Part shown: positions 31,643-38,800 of the stretch, piece after piece
Layout of the letters: each line of letters opens with the position of its first letter
Numbering within the stretch: position 1 is the stretch's first letter
NCBI RefSeq assembly: GCF_001650405.1
Contig: NZ_LWCU01000015.1
Coordinates: 1 to 64,000, forward strand
Length of the DNA: 64,000 bases
Source: Microbacterium sp. H83
GTDB lineage: Bacteria; Actinomycetota; Actinomycetes; Actinomycetales; Microbacteriaceae
Direction of reading: 5' to 3'
Program-made: the position numbers and the translations under genes
The notes under the pieces: generated by a model
The model's database searches: none
Told to the model about the DNA's origin: nothing
What the model saw: only the letters and a program-made list of their open reading frames with translations

Positions 31643-32299
31643 TCAGACCGCCTCGGCGCCGTCGAGGATGCGCTCGACCCGGATGGCGAAGTCGCCTTCG
31701 GCGACGACGACTGTGCCGTGGCCGATGAGTCGTCCGTTCAGCTTGATGTCGGCCGGCGACCCCGCCGCGCGGTCCAGCTCGACGACGCGGCCGGGCTCGA
31801 GCGACAGGACGTCGCGCACCGGCATGCGCGTGCGACCGATCTCGACCACGAGCTCCATCTCGACGCCCGCGATGCGGCTGAGACGCTGCGGCCCGGCGGA
31901 CGCCGGGGCCCGGTCGCCGTCGATGCGCACCGAGGTGCGCCCCACCACGGCGCCCGAGGCGTCTACGAGGTCGAAGACCTGCGTTCCCGCGTCGGTGAAC
32001 ACCTCGGCGGCCGCGACCACGTGGCCGTTCCCGAGAGAGCCGGCCCCGAGCACGGCCACCGCCGCCTCGAAGATCGGATGCAGGCGGTCGGCGAGATCCG
32101 CGGTGGGCGATCCGTCCTCGAGGTGGGAGGGGTCGGCGATCTGGATCGCGATGCGGGCTCCGGGGCTGCCTGCGAAGGTGACGACCACGGCGTCGCCCGA
32201 GGCGCCCGGGTCGGTGGAGGGAGCCGGGATGACCGGGTAGGCGAACGGCAGCTTGCCGGCAATCGCCGCGGCGACGGCGGTCTCGTGGAAGGTGCTCAT
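31643..32299 (-). CDS. fliN: Flagellar switch protein FliN (FliN/FliY-like)
   Basis: A 218-residue C-ring protein. The C-terminal SpoA domain (about residues 145-215) contains IAGVEMELVVEIGRTRMPVRDVLSLEPGRVVELDR and the closing GHGTVVVAEGDFAIRVERIL. The N-terminal 130 residues are an additional alpha/beta region absent from short E. coli FliN and reminiscent of FliY-type proteins, though no phosphatase motif is evident. The start is ATG 32299, overlapping the fliM stop by 1 nt. A longer open frame upstream is antisense-like and was not used. Confidence 0.93.
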   Translation of the reverse strand: MSTFHETAVAAAIAGKLPFAYPVIPAPSTDPGASGDAVVVTFAGSPGARIAIQIADPSHLEDGSPTADLADRLHPIFEAAVAVLGAGSLGNGHVVAAAEVFTDAGTQVFDLVDASGAVVGRTSVRIDGDRAPASAGPQRLSRIAGVEMELVVEIGRTRMPVRDVLSLEPGRVVELDRAAGSPADIKLNGRLIGHGTVVVAEGDFAIRVERILDGAEAV

Positions 32300-33219
32300 C
32301 AGATGGTCTCCTCGTGGGTGGTCGTGATCCTGAAGGTGAGCCGCGATCCGCGGCTGCCCGGTGTCGCGCGGGCGAGGTGGGTGCCGCCCGCGACGAGCTC
32401 GTACGGGGTGGTCTCGGGATGAGGCAGCCGGAGCAGGTCGCCCGGCGCGAGGTCGAGCACCTGGCCCGCGCCGATCGTGAGCGGCGCCAGACGCAGCGTG
32501 ACCTCGAGCGGAGTGCTGCGCACCTGGTCCAGGGTGTGCTGCGCGGAGTGGACGGCGGATGCGTCCGAGCCGGTCGCCGCCAGCCGGTCGACGACGGCCG
32601 ACGCCGGGAGCATGACCGTCGCGGTGGTCTCGGTCTCGCCGAGGCGCATCGTGTACCGCGCCACGATCACCGCGGCGGCGGCGGAGATCACCTGCATGTA
32701 CTGCGGGTTGTAGTGCACGGCCGCGAAGCGGGGCTCCCCGGGCAGGAGGCCGCCGAGGCTGGCATGCAGGTGCTCGAACGTGCCGTCCATGAGATTGCGG
32801 ACGAGGGCGAGCTCGATCGGCGTGAACGTGCGCGCCTCGGGGAGCGAGGTGCTGCGCCCGCCCATCATCTGCACGACCCACAGCAGCGCGCTGTCGAGAC
32901 CGAACTGCACGACGCAGGGCTCATCCCGGTCGGCGAAGGAGCCGGTGACCATCGCTGTCGTGCCGGGCAGGGTGGCCGCGTACTCCTCGTACGACACGAG
33001 CTCCACGCCTTCCAGCGACAGGTGCGCCCGCACCCGCACCTTGGCCGTCAGCTGCGACGACCACAGCCGGGCGAACGACTCGAACGCCGCCTCCAGGTGC
33101 CGTGTGCTCTCGCGGCCCAGCTGCGCGGGGCGGCTGAAGTCGTAGGCGGGGTACCGACCGGCGGGGTCGTGCAGCGCGGCGGCTGCGGTCATGGGGTTCT
33201 CCTCGACGCTGATGCTCAT
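32299..33219 (-). CDS. fliM: Flagellar motor switch protein FliM
   Basis: A 306-residue C-ring subunit: the CheC-like middle domain (about 40-210, with FTPIELALVRNLMDGTFEHLH and YNPQYMQVISAAAAVIV) and the C-terminal SpoA domain (TPLEVTLRLAPLTIGAGQVLDLAPGDLLRL). The first 30 residues (MSISVEENPMTAAAALHDPAG) show no LSQxEIDALL motif, the CheY-P docking helix of enterobacterial and Bacillus FliM. No che gene occurs in the window. The start is ATG 33219, 6 nt after motB. Confidence 0.94.
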   Translation of the reverse strand: MSISVEENPMTAAAALHDPAGRYPAYDFSRPAQLGRESTRHLEAAFESFARLWSSQLTAKVRVRAHLSLEGVELVSYEEYAATLPGTTAMVTGSFADRDEPCVVQFGLDSALLWVVQMMGGRSTSLPEARTFTPIELALVRNLMDGTFEHLHASLGGLLPGEPRFAAVHYNPQYMQVISAAAAVIVARYTMRLGETETTATVMLPASAVVDRLAATGSDASAVHSAQHTLDQVRSTPLEVTLRLAPLTIGAGQVLDLAPGDLLRLPHPETTPYELVAGGTHLARATPGSRGSRLTFRITTTHEETI

Positions 33220-33225
33220 GTCTTC

Positions 33226-34035
33226 TCAGTTCGTGTCGGCGGCAGCGAGCGCGGGGACCAGCGCCCGCACCTGCTCCTCCTCGTTCGACTCGACGACGAT
33301 GTCGACCCTGCGGTTGCTCGCCAGCGCCTCCACGCTGTCCCCCTGCGCGACGGGGCGCGTGTCGGAGAAGGCCGTCGCCTTGACCCTCGGGCCTGCGACA
33401 CCCTCGTGCTCGACCAGGAACCGCGCGACCTGCGTGGCGCGCCCTCCGGAGAGCTCCCAGTTCGTCGCGAAGGGATAGGCGGAGAGGCGATGGTCCGCAT
33501 GCCCCTCGACGCTGACCTGGTTGTCGACGCCGACCAGGACGTCGCCGATCGTGTCGAGCACCGCGACGGCCTTGCCCGAGAGATCGGAGCTGTTGTCGGC
33601 GAAGAAGGTCTCGGCGCCGATGAGCCCGACCTTCAGGCCCCGATCGTCGATGGCGAAGTCGACGGTGTCCTGCAGCCCCTGCACGGCCAGCGCCGCGCTC
33701 ATCCTGTCCCGCAGCTGCTCGAGCGTCTCGTACTCCGCGGCGGCGCGGGCGGCGAGGTCCACCACGCCGTCGTCGTCCTGCAGCTCCGGCGGGATCACCA
33801 TGCCCTCCGCCGTGTCGGCGCCGCCCTCGGTGGCCTCCTGGCCGAAACCGGTGGCGAGGCTGTTCGCGAGCAGCTCGAACTTCGTCTTGTCGACGTTCGA
33901 CACGGCGAAGAGCACGATGAACAGGCACATGAGCACCGTCACCATGTCGGCGTACGACACGGCCCAGCGCTCGTCGGGCTCGTCGTGGGAGTCGTCGTCG
34001 TGGCCGCGACGCCCCGGGCGGCGGGCTGCGCTCAC
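33226..34035 (-). CDS. motB: Stator protein MotB
   Basis: A 269-residue protein with a single membrane span starting at ERWAVSYADMVTVLMCLFIVLFAVSN. The Asp of SYADM is the essential proton-carrying residue. A plug-like segment follows and the C-terminal OmpA-like domain has VSVEGHADHRLSAYPFATNWELSGGRATQVARFL and SNRRVDIVVE, which anchor the stator to peptidoglycan. The start is GTG 34035, overlapping motA by 4 nt. Its order after motA and upstream of fliM is typical of actinobacteria. Confidence 0.95.
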   Translation of the reverse strand: MSAARRPGRRGHDDDSHDEPDERWAVSYADMVTVLMCLFIVLFAVSNVDKTKFELLANSLATGFGQEATEGGADTAEGMVIPPELQDDDGVVDLAARAAAEYETLEQLRDRMSAALAVQGLQDTVDFAIDDRGLKVGLIGAETFFADNSSDLSGKAVAVLDTIGDVLVGVDNQVSVEGHADHRLSAYPFATNWELSGGRATQVARFLVEHEGVAGPRVKATAFSDTRPVAQGDSVEALASNRRVDIVVESNEEEQVRALVPALAAADTN

Positions 34036-34835
34036 GGCGCCTCCTCCGCGGACCGCTGCTCCCGCTTCTGCTTCCGGGCCTTCGGCTTCACGGTCGAGAG
34101 CGCTTCGAGGCGCTCCTGGAGCAGGTGCGGCGCGCTGCCGGCCTGGATCGCGAGGATCCCCTCGGAGACGAGCGTCATGCGCTCGAGCTCCACGGCCCCG
34201 ATGCGGTTCAGCCGACCCGCGATCGGGTTCCAGATGAAGTTCGCCGAGAGCAGACCCCACAGCGTCGCCACGAAGGCGGCGGCGATCATCGGACCGAGAC
34301 TGTCGGGCTCGTCGAGCTTCTCGAGCACGTGCGTCAGGGAGACGACCGTCCCGACGATGCCGATCGTGGGCGCGTACCCGCCGAGGGAGGCGAAGAACTT
34401 GGCCGCGACGCGCGTGCGCGCGGTGGCGGCGGTGATCTCGTCGTCCATCGTCATGCGCAGGTCCTCGGCGTCGGTGCCGTCCGCGAGCGCCTGCAGCGCC
34501 TGGCGCGTGAACAGGTCGGGGGCGCCGTCGAGCTCCTGCTCGAGCGAGAGGAGTCCCTCGCCGCGGGCCTTCTCGGCGTACCCGACCAGGTACGGGATCA
34601 CGGCCTCCGGCGTCGCCTTCGGGCCGCGCACCATGCGACCGAGGCTCTTCACGGCGAGGATCGTGTCGCGGAGGGTGTGGCTGGCGATGCCGACGCCGAT
34701 CGTCGATCCGAGCACCAGGATCATCGGCGCCGGGATCAGGAGGGCCTGGAAGCTGGCGCCCTCCATCGTGATCATCGCGACGAGCGCGCCGAACGCGAGG
34801 ATCACGCCGATGATGAATGCGGGATCCACCGTCAC
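34032..34835 (-). CDS. motA: Stator protein MotA
   Basis: A 267-residue membrane protein with four spans: two near the N-terminus (DPAFIIGVILAFGALVAMITMEG and LLIPAPMILVLGSTIGVGIAS), a cytoplasmic loop containing RGEGLLSLEQEL and FTRQALQALADG, and two spans around GGYAPTIGIVGTVVSL and LGPMIAAAFVATLWGLLSANFI. The conserved Pro residues of the last loops are present. The start is GTG 34835, overlapping the flbD stop by 4 nt. It forms the proton channel with MotB. Confidence 0.95.
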   Translation of the reverse strand: MTVDPAFIIGVILAFGALVAMITMEGASFQALLIPAPMILVLGSTIGVGIASHTLRDTILAVKSLGRMVRGPKATPEAVIPYLVGYAEKARGEGLLSLEQELDGAPDLFTRQALQALADGTDAEDLRMTMDDEITAATARTRVAAKFFASLGGYAPTIGIVGTVVSLTHVLEKLDEPDSLGPMIAAAFVATLWGLLSANFIWNPIAGRLNRIGAVELERMTLVSEGILAIQAGSAPHLLQERLEALSTVKPKARKQKREQRSAEEAP

Positions 34836-35047
34836 TCCCCCGCGTTCCGGCCGAGCGTCCGCGCGGCGTCGAGCACCCGTGCTCGGTAGGCGACGACGAG
34901 CTCGATGACGGCGTCGAGGCTCTCCGCGACGACGTAGACATGACCGTCGATCATGTGGAGGGTCGTGTCGGGGGACGCCTGGACGCGCTCGATCAGGTCG
35001 GGGTTGACCGCGAACCTGGTCTGGTCGAGTCGGGTGACGGTGATCAT
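34832..35047 (-). CDS. flbD: FlbD family flagellar protein
   Basis: A 71-residue protein matching the FlbD family: MITVTRLDQTRFAVNPDLIERVQASPDTTLHMIDGHVYVVAES followed by a helix (VIELVVAYRARVL). This small family of unknown biochemical role sits next to motA in Gram-positive flagellar loci (it is unrelated to the Caulobacter regulator of the same name). The start is ATG 35047. It is the first gene of flbD-motA-motB-fliM-fliN-fliO, behind its own promoter. Confidence 0.93.
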   Translation of the reverse strand: MITVTRLDQTRFAVNPDLIERVQASPDTTLHMIDGHVYVVAESLDAVIELVVAYRARVLDAARTLGRNAGE

Positions 35048-35090
35048 CGAGCTGTCTCCGGGCGTCGGATGCGAGAGGGAGGTCTGGCCC

Positions 35091-35122
35091 GACTATCGCG
35101 ACGCGATCGGGCGACCGTAACC
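35091..35122 (-). promoter_or_regulatory. Flagellar promoter of the flbD-motA-motB-fliMNO operon
   Basis: Minus strand GGTTAC - 14 nt - GTCGCGATAGTC, 44 nt before the flbD ATG. No ACGGA-loop hairpin follows the -10, in contrast to the fliP, fliH, flgB and fliC leaders. Confidence 0.88.
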
Positions 35123-35180
35123 CGCGCCGGATGCGCATCGGCGAGAGGAGCACGCGCAGAGAACCGGAACAGCACACGCG

Positions 35181-35213
35181 TTAGTAGCGTTTAGCATGGA
35201 TAAACCTTACTAA
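35181..35213. promoter_or_regulatory. AT-rich palindromic operator upstream of the Fic gene
   Basis: TTAGTAGCGTTTAG (35181-35194) and its inverted partner ATAAACCTTACTAA (35200-35213) are separated by 5 nt and match at 11 of 14 paired positions. The stretch is far more AT-rich than its surroundings. A CAATAA -10-like box at about 35223-35228 places the transcription start near the GTG/ATG start codon, so the palindrome would cover the -35 region, as expected for a repressor site. Confidence 0.65.
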
Positions 35214-35233
35214 GGCGTGAGACAATAAGCTTT

Positions 35234-36436
35234 GTGATGAGCGAGCTCAAGGCAGCCTGGCCGCCGCACCAGTCCGAGGTACTCCCCTGGCGCCAGCAGA
35301 TGCGCGGCGGGACGAGGGCCGACCGGACGCTGAGCTCGGTGGAGGCGAGCATCCCGCCGTTCATCGCCGAACTCGAGTTCGTGCCTCCTATCGGCAGCCT
35401 CCTGCTGTCAGAGTCGGCACTCCTCGCGATCGCACACGCGGACACGGACGCCGAAGGTCATTCCGCGGCGTTGAGCCGATTCATGATGCGCACCGAATCC
35501 GTCGCCTCATCGAAGATCGAGCGGATATCTGCAAGCGCGGCCGACTATGCCAGGGCCCTCGCCGGCAATCGCTCGAACAGCTCCGCCACCAGCATGGTCG
35601 CGGCGAGCACCGCGCTGCACCGGCTGGTGAGCGACGTCGGCGAACGTGCGGCGTTCACGCTCGACGATCTGCTCGCGGCGCATCGAGCACTCATGCAGGA
35701 CGATCCTGTGGAAGCGGACTACGCGGGACGGCTGCGCGACATGCAGAACTGGATCGGTGGCAGCGATCATTCACCGCGGGACGCGTTTTACGTTCCCCCC
35801 GCACCCGAGCGGGTTGCCGGACTCATGGACGATCTTCTCGACTTCCTCAACAGGGACGACGTGCCGGTGCTCGTTCAGGCTGCGATCGGTCATGCGCAAT
35901 TCGAGTCGATCCACGCCTTCACCGACGGCAACGGTCGCATCGGGCGCGCTCTCGTCTCAGCGGTGCTGCGGAGACGTGGAGTGGCCCGGAATGCCGTCAT
36001 CCCCCTCGCCAGCGGCCTGCTCGCCAAGCGCGACGACTATTTCAGCGCGCTGACCATCTATCGGACGGGAGACCCCTCGCCGCTCCTCGACCTGTTCGCC
36101 CGTTCAGCGCGTGCTGCCGCGGAGTGCTCGCGCGTGACGATCGAGCGCATCACGGCCATTCCCGGGGAATGGACGCGCGAGCTGCATCCGCGAGCAGGAT
36201 CGGCCGTGGAAGCTCTCATCCCGGCTTTCTACGACCACCCGGTGATGGCGGCGACCGAGATCGAGCAGCGCTCAGGCGCCTCGGCGCAGCAGACCTACCG
36301 AGCGATCACGCAGCTCGAGCAGGCCGGCTTCATTCAGGAGATCACCCGGCGAAGACGAGACCGCGTATGGGTGGTCTCCGACTTGCTGGCGGAGCTGGAC
36401 GACCTCGACCGTCGTATTCGTCGGGCGATGTCCTGA
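35234..36436 (+). CDS. Fic domain protein with C-terminal winged helix
   Basis: A 400-residue class II-like Fic protein. The catalytic motif HAFTDGNGRIGR (227-238) is complete, and an N-terminal inhibitory-type helix ESVASSKIERIS (89-100) contains the S-x-x-x-E glutamate but has Arg where Gly/Asn usually follows. Residues 310-400 look like a winged helix-turn-helix (AATEIEQRSGASAQQTYRAITQLEQAG). Fic enzymes transfer AMP from ATP to protein Ser/Thr/Tyr hydroxyls. The start could be GTG 35234 or ATG 35237; no Shine-Dalgarno is visible, consistent with a leaderless mRNA. It is a plus-strand gene inserted in the otherwise minus-strand flagellar locus. Confidence 0.93.
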   Translation: MMSELKAAWPPHQSEVLPWRQQMRGGTRADRTLSSVEASIPPFIAELEFVPPIGSLLLSESALLAIAHADTDAEGHSAALSRFMMRTESVASSKIERISASAADYARALAGNRSNSSATSMVAASTALHRLVSDVGERAAFTLDDLLAAHRALMQDDPVEADYAGRLRDMQNWIGGSDHSPRDAFYVPPAPERVAGLMDDLLDFLNRDDVPVLVQAAIGHAQFESIHAFTDGNGRIGRALVSAVLRRRGVARNAVIPLASGLLAKRDDYFSALTIYRTGDPSPLLDLFARSARAAAECSRVTIERITAIPGEWTRELHPRAGSAVEALIPAFYDHPVMAATEIEQRSGASAQQTYRAITQLEQAGFIQEITRRRRDRVWVVSDLLAELDDLDRRIRRAMS

Positions 36437-36449
36437 GCGACCTCCCGCG

Positions 36450-37097
36450 TCAGCGCAGGAGATCTGTCACAAGGCGCTCGAAGTCAGGATGATCCTGTGG
36501 GCGATGTCCGTATCCGGGAAGTCGTGCGCGCGACGCGCCGCGTTGCGCCAGCGCATCGGCGATCACCTCGTACTCGTCGTTCCACGCCCCTGTCACGACC
36601 ACGGTCCGGACGCCGTCGAGCGCGGCGGCGTCGAGACCGAATCCCCAGGGCGGGCGCTTCGCTGCGAAGGATTCCGCGCTTCGGCGCTCATCGGCCCAGT
36701 GCGACTCCACGGCAGGCCCACCGAACATCAGCGGTCGGATGATCGACCAGTAGCCGAACAGGTCACCCGCGGTCGCCAGCGACCGGGCGCGCGTCACCGC
36801 CTCGATGTGGTGCTCGATCGATGGCACGCCGCGAACGGCGTCGTACAGAGCGGGCTCGACCAGCACCACGGCTTGCGGGACGACCCGCATCGAGCGGACA
36901 GCGAGGGCGAGGGGCACCGCTGCAGCAGAGTGCGCGAACAGAACCGCCTGCGGGGGCACCTTCCGCTCCAGCACGTCGACGTTCCGCTCCGGCGATGCCG
37001 CGAGATCGAGCGCGACGTACGACGGGTCACCCGTCGCGGACGGCCACGCGGCTGCGCCGCGGCGGCGGCTGCTGTGGAGGAGGACGCGCACCCGCAC
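36450..37097 (-). CDS. Alpha/beta-hydrolase-like protein
   Basis: A 215-residue protein with the alpha/beta hydrolase outline: an N-terminal strand (RVRVLLHSS), a nucleophile-elbow-like FAHSAAAVPLALA (Ser57, with Ala in place of the usual Gly), a cap-like helical region (GDLFGYWSIIRPLMFGGP), VVVTGAWNDEYE and a C-terminal LPGYGHRPQDHPDF with a candidate catalytic His. Substrate unknown. The GTG start at 37097 lies 41 nt after the flgE stop, beyond a terminator-like hairpin. It converges with the Fic gene with a 13-nt gap. Both are foreign to a flagellar locus. Confidence 0.72.
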   Translation of the reverse strand: MRVRVLLHSSRRRGAAAWPSATGDPSYVALDLAASPERNVDVLERKVPPQAVLFAHSAAAVPLALAVRSMRVVPQAVVLVEPALYDAVRGVPSIEHHIEAVTRARSLATAGDLFGYWSIIRPLMFGGPAVESHWADERRSAESFAAKRPPWGFGLDAAALDGVRTVVVTGAWNDEYEVIADALAQRGASRARLPGYGHRPQDHPDFERLVTDLLR

Positions 37098-37115
37098 ATG
37101 CTATCCGCGTCCGAG

Positions 37116-37136
37116 CACGGCACCGCGGATGCCGTG
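37116..37136 (-). terminator. Hairpin after flgE
   Basis: CACGGCA-TCCGCGG-TGCCGTG on the minus strand: a 7-bp perfect stem beginning 2 nt after the flgE stop codon, with no T-run. It probably ends or attenuates the fliH-flgE operon before the hydrolase gene. Confidence 0.5.
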
Positions 37137-37138
37137 AG

Positions 37139-38305
37139 TCAGCGCTTGAGCTGCGTCAGCTCCTGCAGCACCTCGTCGCTGGTGGTGATGATGCGCGCGT
37201 TGGCCTGGAAGCCGCGCTGCGCGACGATGAGGTTGGTGAACTCCTGCGACAGGTCGACGTTGCTCATCTCGAGTGCGCCGGAGACGAGGTTGCCGAACCC
37301 GGCGTCGCCCGGCTCGCCCATCCGTGCAGCGCCGGAGTTGACCGAGACGCGGTAGGACGTGCCTCCGGCCTTCTCCAGGCCCTCCGGGTTCGCGAACGTC
37401 GCCATCGCGATGCGGCCCAGGGTCTGGGTCGCTCCGTTGCTGAACGTGCCCACGATCGAGCCGTCGCCCGTGATGCTGTACGACTTCAGGGTTCCCGCGG
37501 CCGCGCCGTCCTGCTTCGTCACCGCGACGGTCGACAGCTCGGCGTAGCCGGTGACGGCGCCGAGGTCGACGCTCACCGATCCGGCGGTGAGGGTCAGCCC
37601 CGCACCGGTCTGCGTGCCGTTGGTGAAGGCCAGGGCGCCGGTGGCGCCGCTCGTCGGCTCCGTGACGTTCCATCCGGTCGCGGTGCGGGTGAACGTCAGG
37701 CTCAGCGTCGACGGGGTGCCCTGCGCGTCGTACACGGTCACGTCGCGCACGAGCTGGTCGCCGGCCGCGGCGGTCGAGGGCAGGTTGCCCGAGACGGTCG
37801 CCGACGTGGTCGCCCGAGCGGGCGCGACGGCGTCGAGCGGCAGCACGATGTTGCCGACGGCCTGACCGCTGTTGACGACGCCGTTCTGCGCCGCCCAGCC
37901 CTGCACGACCGAGCCGTCGGCGGTGACCATCTTGCCCGTGGGATCGAACGAGAATCCGCCCGCGCGGGTGTAGAGGGTCTCGCCGCCCGAGCGCACCGCG
38001 AAGAACCCGTCGCCGGAGATCATGAGGTCGCCCCCGCGGCCGGTCGCCTGGGCCGAGCCCTGCGCGAAGTTGGTGCGCACGCCGGCGACCTGCACGCCGA
38101 GGCCGACCTGCGCGGGGTTCCGCCCGCCGACCTCGTCGTCGGGGATTCCGGGGTTGCCGATGAGCTGCGACAGGGAGTCCTGGAACAGCACGGAGGATCC
38201 CTTGAATCCGGCGGTGTTCACGTTGGCGATGTTGTTGCCGGTCACATCGAGCATGGTCTGGTGCGAGCGGAGACCGGAGATGCCGGAGTAGAGCGAGCGA
38301 AGCAT
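37139..38305 (-). CDS. flgE: Flagellar hook protein FlgE
   Basis: A 388-residue hook subunit. The N-terminus MLRSLYSGISGLRSHQTMLDVTGNNIANVNTAGFKGS and the C-terminus ALEMSNVDLSQEFTNLIVAQRGFQANARIITTSDEVLQEL are the D0 helices shared by rod and hook proteins; Gly/Ala/Thr-rich D1/D2 domains lie between. Length is close to E. coli FlgE (402). The start is ATG 38305 with AGGAAG upstream. It is the last gene of fliH-fliI-fliJ-orf-fliK-flgD-flgE. Confidence 0.95.
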   Translation of the reverse strand: MLRSLYSGISGLRSHQTMLDVTGNNIANVNTAGFKGSSVLFQDSLSQLIGNPGIPDDEVGGRNPAQVGLGVQVAGVRTNFAQGSAQATGRGGDLMISGDGFFAVRSGGETLYTRAGGFSFDPTGKMVTADGSVVQGWAAQNGVVNSGQAVGNIVLPLDAVAPARATTSATVSGNLPSTAAAGDQLVRDVTVYDAQGTPSTLSLTFTRTATGWNVTEPTSGATGALAFTNGTQTGAGLTLTAGSVSVDLGAVTGYAELSTVAVTKQDGAAAGTLKSYSITGDGSIVGTFSNGATQTLGRIAMATFANPEGLEKAGGTSYRVSVNSGAARMGEPGDAGFGNLVSGALEMSNVDLSQEFTNLIVAQRGFQANARIITTSDEVLQELTQLKR

Positions 38306-38335
38306 GTGTTTCTCTCTTCCTGTGTCGGTGGGAGG

Positions 38336-38785
38336 TCAGGCAGCGGCGGCGGATGCCGGTGCGGGCGATGTCGTGGAGGTGATGCCGGTGATGAGGTCGA
38401 GCGCGACGCTCTTCCCGCCGATGGTCACCTGCGGGATGGGACCGTCGAAGGAGACCTTCGTGACGATGCCCGTGATGCTGGCGCCGTCGGCGTCCTTGTA
38501 GCTCGCCTCCCGGCCGATCAGGGCCGTGGCCGCCTGACGCATGCTGAGCGCGAAGGCCTCGGTGCCGTTGTCGGCGAGCGTGGTGAGCTGCTCCATCATG
38601 GCGAGCTGCGTCGTCTGCGAGATCATCTCGTTGGTGTCCATCGGGCTCGAGGGGTCCTGATGGGTCAGCTGCGTGACCAGGAGCTTGAGGAAGACCTCGC
38701 TGTCCATGGTCTGCTTCCGGGTCGCGGGGTCGGTCGTGCTTCCCGTGTAGATCGAGCTCGGCGGGCTCACCGCGTCGACGGTCAT
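38336..38785 (-). CDS. flgD: Flagellar hook capping protein FlgD
   Basis: A 149-residue FlgD. The conserved N-terminal region DSEVFLKLLVTQLTHQDPSSPMDTNEMISQTTQLAMMEQL is present, while the C-terminal Ig-like part is short, so this is the minimal type. FlgD caps the growing hook and is discarded afterwards. The Ala-rich tail (TSTTSPAPASAAAA) is low-complexity. The start is ATG 38785, 15 nt after fliK. Confidence 0.92.
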   Translation of the reverse strand: MTVDAVSPPSSIYTGSTTDPATRKQTMDSEVFLKLLVTQLTHQDPSSPMDTNEMISQTTQLAMMEQLTTLADNGTEAFALSMRQAATALIGREASYKDADGASITGIVTKVSFDGPIPQVTIGGKSVALDLITGITSTTSPAPASAAAA

Positions 38786-38800
38786 GGTGATCGGGTCCTC

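Noticed and set aside
35234..37097. Fic gene and its neighbour as a complete toxin-antitoxin pair
   Set aside because: The neighbour is convergent and hydrolase-like, not an antitoxin; the inhibitory helix is within the Fic protein itself.
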